Source of the DNA: Limosilactobacillus panis | GTDB taxonomy: Bacteria; Bacillota; Bacilli; Lactobacillales; Lactobacillaceae | Length of the DNA stretch: 64,000 nucleotides | Reading direction: 5' to 3' | Assembly: GCF_019797825.1 (NCBI RefSeq) | Contig: NZ_CP081855.1 | Span: 1,798,001-1,862,000, forward strand | Shown here: positions 60,563 to 64,000 of the stretch, piece by piece | How positions within the stretch are numbered: the stretch's first letter is position 1 | Layout of the letters: the number at the start of each line of letters is the position of its first letter | Made by a program: the position numbers and the translations under genes | The notes under the pieces: model-generated | Told to the model about the DNA's origin: nothing | The model's input: only the letters and a program-made list of their open reading frames with translations | The model's database searches: none

Positions 60563-60643
60563 ATGCGTGATAATTTAAGGGTTTCTTATCTAACCGCCCT
60601 CTTCTTTTTTATCGTTGTCGTAATTTACGCTAATCTTGGTTAA
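60563..60643 (+). CDS. 26-residue single-TM micro-protein
   Basis: AAAGGGAGG nine bases before the ATG; product begins MRDNLRVSYLTALFFF and continues IVVVIYANLG. One membrane segment nearly fills it. The next gene (60658) begins 14 bases later, suggesting co-translation. Too short for family recognition. Confidence 0.5.
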   Translation: MRDNLRVSYLTALFFFIVVVIYANLG

Positions 60644-60657
60644 CGGGGGATTCTTTC

Positions 60658-60912
60658 TTGCAACGGCTAAAGCACATCTGGGAGTATATCGTTCATCATA
60701 AGTGGTCGAAGGACATCTTGCGGGCCAACCTGCTATACATCGTCCTCGTCCTCCTTTATGAGCTGTGTCATTTTGGCCTAAAGCCGGTCAGTTTAGGGGC
60801 CGGGATTAAGATGTGGCTATTGATGAACCTCTGCTTATTTTTCAAGCTGGTCCTCGATATAATCGACCGCCTAATTAAGTTACGGGCACGGGGTGAACCA
60901 CGCGGCCATTAA
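60658..60912 (+). CDS. Small hypothetical two-TM membrane protein (84 residues)
   Basis: TTG start with GGGGGA nine bases upstream. Amphipathic basic N-terminus (QRLKHIWEYIVHHKWSKD), two membrane segments (about 22-40 and 48-68) and a basic tail with RARGEPRGH. No family recognised. It likely shares a transcript with the 26-residue micro-protein and is divergent from the YkuD gene. Confidence 0.6.
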   Translation: MQRLKHIWEYIVHHKWSKDILRANLLYIVLVLLYELCHFGLKPVSLGAGIKMWLLMNLCLFFKLVLDIIDRLIKLRARGEPRGH

Positions 60913-61011
60913 TGACCGCGCTTCTGGGAACATGAAGTAGTATTTAGGATATTATACCTGTATTCAAGATACCTAACTTACAGAACTCCACTCTATTACC
61001 ATGGCTAGTCC
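60913..61011 (-). ncRNA. Presumed right end / omega RNA 3' part of the tnpB element
   Basis: The 99 bases past the tnpB stop, in the minus direction, contain a CTGTA / TACAG hairpin (loop of about 16 nt, near 60957-60983) and other short stems. For TnpB elements the guide RNA covers the end of the gene and the right end, and its guide is the flanking host sequence. The exact element border, and so the guide, cannot be set from one copy. Confidence 0.4.
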
Positions 61012-62175
61012 CTAACCAATAGCTTTTAATCCTTGATGCAAGATATTAACTGCCGCATTAATATCGCGATCGTGATGGGTACCACAGCTTGGGCACGTCC
61101 ATTCACGAATGTTAAGGGGCTTAGGGCCACTATGATAGCCACAATGACTACAAATTTGACTGGTATAGTTGGGCTTAACCACCACTAAACGTCTACCATA
61201 CCAGGCACATTTATATGCCAACATGGTCTGGAACTGATACCAACTGGCATTTGCAATCGCTTTAGCTAGGCAATGATTTTTCTGAAGGTTTTTGGTTTTC
61301 AAATCTTCAATGACGATTACGTCGTATTGCTTAACCAAGGTCGTTGTTAATTTATGCAAATAATCTTTGCGCTGGTTCGCCACCTTGGCTTGGTAACGGG
61401 CCTTTTGTTGCTGTGCTCGTTGCCAGTTTTGGTAATCACTTAGTTCTTTCTTAATGGTTTTGTGGTTATGGTTCCATTGACAGACGGCAACCGTCGCCTG
61501 ATGTTTCCGCTTGGCATACCTACTTTGCCACTTAGCTGCTTGCTTTTCTGCCCATTTAGCATTAAAAGTTCCGTACTTAATCCCATCAGAACTAATGGCT
61601 AGATTAGTGATGCCAACATCAACTCCAACTGCTTTTTCCGCCTTTCTTAAGTGTTTGGGAGCCTCAACCGCCACTTGTAATGACAGATAGTAGCGGCCAG
61701 TGGGCTCAAAGCAAACCGTATAGCACCTGATTTTGCTATTAGCTAACCAGGTTGTTTTACTGGTCCGAATGCTGCCCAACTTAGGCAACTTAACCCGCCG
61801 TTTAGCAAGTACCCGACAAACTGACCGCCCCGTATAAGCTTGCCGAATAGCTCGACGCGATTTAAAACGTGGGTAACCGCCCCGATGTTTAAATAGCATC
61901 TTAAAGGCTTGGGCGAGGTTGTGATTAACCACTAGAAAATTAGTTGAGTCACTAGCCCTAAGAAATGGGTATTCCTGTTTGAGTCTCTTCAGTAGATAAT
62001 TCATCCCGTATTCATTGACAAAGTGACTACTAGGATTATTTTGATACCGCTCCTTGGCCATTGCCAACATTTGGTTCCAAACAAAGCGATCGTTGCCAAA
62101 CATCTGCCACAATTGTTCCCTTTGCTGGGCATTGGGATATAGGCGAAGTTTGATCCCCTTTATAACTTGTGCCAT
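61012..62175 (-). CDS. tnpB: TnpB, RNA-guided nuclease of an IS605/IS1341-type element
   Basis: 387 residues from the ATG at 62175 (starts [15 protein letters not shown] as usual). N-terminal HTH/WED-like part, then split RuvC: Asp186 in VGVDVGITN, Glu290 in [10 protein letters not shown], Asp369/Asp371 in [10 protein letters not shown]. Zinc ribbon CSHCG...CPSCG is complete. All catalytic residues are kept. No tnpA is nearby, so it is an IS1341-type orphan mobilised in trans or stranded. Its guide (omega) RNA should overlap the 3' end of the gene and run leftwards past 61012 into 60913-61011. Confidence 0.92.
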   Translation of the reverse strand: MAQVIKGIKLRLYPNAQQREQLWQMFGNDRFVWNQMLAMAKERYQNNPSSHFVNEYGMNYLLKRLKQEYPFLRASDSTNFLVVNHNLAQAFKMLFKHRGGYPRFKSRRAIRQAYTGRSVCRVLAKRRVKLPKLGSIRTSKTTWLANSKIRCYTVCFEPTGRYYLSLQVAVEAPKHLRKAEKAVGVDVGITNLAISSDGIKYGTFNAKWAEKQAAKWQSRYAKRKHQATVAVCQWNHNHKTIKKELSDYQNWQRAQQQKARYQAKVANQRKDYLHKLTTTLVKQYDVIVIEDLKTKNLQKNHCLAKAIANASWYQFQTMLAYKCAWYGRRLVVVKPNYTSQICSHCGYHSGPKPLNIREWTCPSCGTHHDRDINAAVNILHQGLKAIG

Positions 62176-62620
62176 TTTCACCACAATCTTTCATCATTGG
62201 CCAGTCAACAAAGCTAATTAATATCTGAACACTACTCTCTGTTAAGAATATTATATCATACTCCAAAACGTATGTTCGATTGAAAGATTAAAAAATAGGC
62301 AATTCATCACGTCCTTAAAAGAGCGTGTCTCCTTGCCCGTTTTCAAAAAAATCGGGGGGCAAGATAAATCTTAGCCTCCTACAAAAATATAAATATATTT
62401 TTCAATGCTAGTAGTTTAATGTTTTGCAGCCAGCTTGTCAATAACCTTATCTAGGAAAACATGTGTCCCGGTTATCTTATTATTTCCTCGGAAATAATCA
62501 TGATTTCTCACTACCCGTCCATGCATAAACTCATGCAATTCTGCTATCCGTTTTTTCTTTGAAACACCCGGAATTAGGTAATCGTTAATATACAACAACG
62601 TGACTATGAGGCTGGGATCT
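62176..62620. other. Gene-poor region between tnpB and the ferredoxin reductase gene
   Basis: 445 bases, clearly more AT-rich than the surroundings (for example 62250-62310 and 62375-62420). It probably holds the left end of the tnpB element. A hairpin CTTGCCCG / CGGGGGGCAAG (62332-62339, 62353-62363) with A/T runs could be a terminator. The right half carries the 60-codon frame listed separately. Confidence 0.4.
62416..62598 (-). pseudogene. Possible gene remnant with an HExxH-like motif
   Basis: 60-codon frame, TTG start, no RBS. Contains ELHEFMHGRVVRNHDYF, where HEFMH fits the zinc peptidase pattern HExxH, and ends KVIDKLAAKH. The frame stays open upstream to the neighbouring gene without any start signal, so this looks like the C-terminal rest of a lost gene rather than a functional one. 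Family not recognised. Confidence 0.25.
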
Positions 62621-63619
62621 TTATTTATTAATCTTCATTGAGGAACTGTGCACGGCCATGTGTTTATCAGGATAAAGCTGCTTAGCAAGGGCCGTTACCG
62701 CGGTCGGGGCCTCGCCAAATGCCGAAGCAATCAGGGCCGCCTTGCCCGGATAATTGACCCCGTCCCCAATCGCGTACACTCCATCCACGCTGGTTTTCAT
62801 TGTCGAATCAACGTTAATCAGGTTGTGTTCACTGGCCAGGTCTAATGACCACTTTGTCAAGGCCGCGTTGTTGGATGTGAAACCATAGTTCACAATCAAC
62901 TGGTCCACGTTTAAATCCTTGATTTCATCGCTCCGCCGCTTCTTTAAACTGAGCGTTACCGTCTGGTCGTCTTCAACCTGCATCTTCTTTGGCAGGTATG
63001 GAGTCAAGACCTTGACCTGGGACTGCTCCAGGCGGGTAATCGTGTGTTCAAGCCCCCGGAACTGGTCACGCCGATGGACCAAGCTAACCTCCTTAGCAAC
63101 GGGTTCTAGCATCAGGGCAATATCGATTGCGGAATCACCGCCCCCAAGGACCGCTACCCGCTGGTTACGGTAATCATCACGGTGTTGGACAAAGTAGTGT
63201 AGCTGGTGTCCCTCAGCCTCATCGGCACCGTCCAGGCTTAACCGCCGGGGAGTGAAGGCCCCATTACCCAAGGCGATGATCACTGCCTTGGAATGTGACT
63301 CCCGTTGACGGGACTTGATCGTAAAGGTCCCATCGTCTTCCTTGATGACGTCATCAACCGTCTCATTTAAAAACTGGTCAACTGGTGCCACCGCCATCTG
63401 TTGTTTTAGGCGGTCGACCAGTTCCTGGCCACTCACGCCGGGCATTCCCGCGACATCCCAAATCTGTTTTTCGGGATAGAGGGCGGCAACCTGGCCCCCT
63501 AACTGGGGAAGGCTCTCAATCAACTGGGCTTTTAATTCGTGCAAACCACAGTAGAAGGCAGCGAACATTCCTGCGGGCCCCCCACCGATTATCGTTACAT
63601 CATAACTTTGCTCTGCCAT
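62621..63619 (-). CDS. Ferredoxin/flavodoxin--NADP+ reductase (TrxB-like, YumC type)
   Basis: 332 residues. FAD-binding GGGPAGMFAAFYCG (about 12-25), NADP-binding GGGDSAIDIALML (about 159-171) and the C-terminal YAIGDGVNYPGKAALIASAFGEA. The redox CxxC of thioredoxin reductase is absent, which marks the type 2 ferredoxin-NADP reductases of Firmicutes. It supplies or drains electrons of ferredoxin/flavodoxin. The upstream gap to 63854 carries its promoter and that of the next gene, divergent. Confidence 0.92.
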   Translation of the reverse strand: MAEQSYDVTIIGGGPAGMFAAFYCGLHELKAQLIESLPQLGGQVAALYPEKQIWDVAGMPGVSGQELVDRLKQQMAVAPVDQFLNETVDDVIKEDDGTFTIKSRQRESHSKAVIIALGNGAFTPRRLSLDGADEAEGHQLHYFVQHRDDYRNQRVAVLGGGDSAIDIALMLEPVAKEVSLVHRRDQFRGLEHTITRLEQSQVKVLTPYLPKKMQVEDDQTVTLSLKKRRSDEIKDLNVDQLIVNYGFTSNNAALTKWSLDLASEHNLINVDSTMKTSVDGVYAIGDGVNYPGKAALIASAFGEAPTAVTALAKQLYPDKHMAVHSSSMKINK

Positions 63620-63724
63620 TAAGATTTCCTTTCATCTTTAGTGCTTACTATATTATAGCATTACCGGTATTAAGCAACTAATACCCCCTGAATGATTAAT
63701 TAATCATCACTGTACGTAAAAGGT

Positions 63725-63772
63725 TTGACGTGTTGATATAGCAATGTTAAACTTTTTGTAAAAGCGCTACCA
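63725..63772 (+). promoter_or_regulatory. Promoter with cre-like site for the nucleoside hydrolase gene
   Basis: TTGACG (63725-63730), 17-base spacer, TAAACT (63748-63753). Just downstream, over the likely start point, is TGTAAAAGCGCTACCA (63757-63772), which holds the AAAGCGCT core of catabolite responsive elements but has one base more than the 14-mer consensus. CcpA repression is plausible for a nucleoside-catabolism gene. Confidence 0.5.
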
Positions 63773-63854
63773 TCTTGATTGTTTTTGTCACTAAAGTACT
63801 TTAAGATGGAGTAGTAGATAAAATTTTTAGTTAACTTTTTGGAGGGACAAGATT

Positions 63855-64000
63855 ATGGCTAAAAGAAAAATGATTCTCGACTTAGATACTGGTGTCGATG
63901 ACTCCTTAGCAATCGCTTACGCTTTAGCTGACCCTGAAGTTGATCTGATTGGGATCGTTAGTTCATACGGTAACAACCTGCTGGACGTTTGTGCGCAAAA
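63855..64000 (+). CDS. Nucleoside hydrolase (IunH family), 5' part
   Basis: 48 codons before the right edge. GGAGGG precedes the ATG. The N-terminal Ca2+-binding signature is complete: MILDLDTGVDDSLAIAYAL (Asp residues in DxDxxxDD), then IVSSYGNN. The family cleaves the N-glycosidic bond of purine and pyrimidine ribosides to free base plus ribose. It continues outside the window, so substrate group and integrity cannot be judged. Confidence 0.9.
   Translation, partial: MAKRKMILDLDTGVDDSLAIAYALADPEVDLIGIVSSYGNNLLDVCAQ

Noticed and set aside
63701-63772. Rho-independent terminator after the left edge of the nucleoside hydrolase promoter
   Set aside because: Short T runs exist but no stem of useful length.

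Overview
The window reads as a chromosome segment of a heterofermentative lactobacillus, most likely Limosilactobacillus. The evidence is a GC content near 50%, the gene families (PepX, PepI, C69 dipeptidase, LtaS, DUF3290/DUF421 pair, TrpXYZ-type ABC transporter), frequent TTG/GTG starts behind AAGGAGG-type ribosome binding sites, T-box leaders, and IS1182 and group IIC intron elements. Genus is an inference from gene content; species cannot be fixed from this window.

Layout. 1-3.4 kb: N-terminus of helD, a DedA membrane protein, a histidine phosphatase and hflX. 3.4-9.6 kb: a DMT exporter, group IIC intron copy 1, a large YhgE/Pip membrane protein and its TetR-type regulator. 9.9-13 kb: galM-pspC, then an IS1182-family element inside a terminator. 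13-15.9 kb (minus strand): two cell-envelope proteins of unknown function, a Fur-family regulator, a guanylate-kinase-like protein and a Nudix hydrolase. 16-22.8 kb: amino acid permease, MFS transporter, and the polyamine operon potABCD with a frameshifted potA. 22.9-31 kb: pepX, pepI, a P2A-type ATPase, a HAD phosphatase and the DUF3290-DUF421 pair. 31-33 kb: intron copy 2, identical to copy 1 over about 1.9 kb. 33-40.4 kb: DHH phosphoesterase, DUF2325 protein, a T-box plus frameshifted brnQ, GH73 glucosaminidase, CmpB-like protein, ABC-F ATPase. 40.4-44.9 kb: an unusual leader with a Trp-containing micro-ORF, trpXYZ-like transporter genes, C69 dipeptidase. 45-53 kb: MATE pump, trxA-terC, RluA-type synthase, CorA, a purine-riboswitch-controlled NCS2 permease and a T-box-controlled NhaC-family transporter. 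53-64 kb: CDF transporter, a parS-like site, a second histidine phosphatase, LTA synthase, DacA, an active L,D-transpeptidase beside a catalytically dead paralogue, small membrane proteins, a solitary TnpB, ferredoxin-NADP reductase and the start of a nucleoside hydrolase.

Function. Two themes dominate: nitrogen and amino acid acquisition (PepX, PepI, PepD, APC, BrnQ, TrpXYZ, NhaC, polyamine uptake, purine uptake), largely under RNA leaders, and cell-envelope building (LtaS, DacA, YkuD, GH73, DedA). Mobile elements sit almost only in terminators or intergenic gaps.

Items I rate highest for novelty: (i) a structured repeat of 133/178 nt found twice, each time starting 5-8 nt after the stop of a minus-strand gene at a convergent junction, where the longer copy differs by two mutually complementary insertions; (ii) the trpX leader, with a Trp-containing micro-ORF, a possible three-way junction and mutually exclusive hairpins, and no T-box; (iii) a 13-codon ORF with a strong ribosome binding site between a T-box terminator and nhaC; (iv) a YkuD pseudoenzyme next to its active paralogue; (v) a parS-like site.
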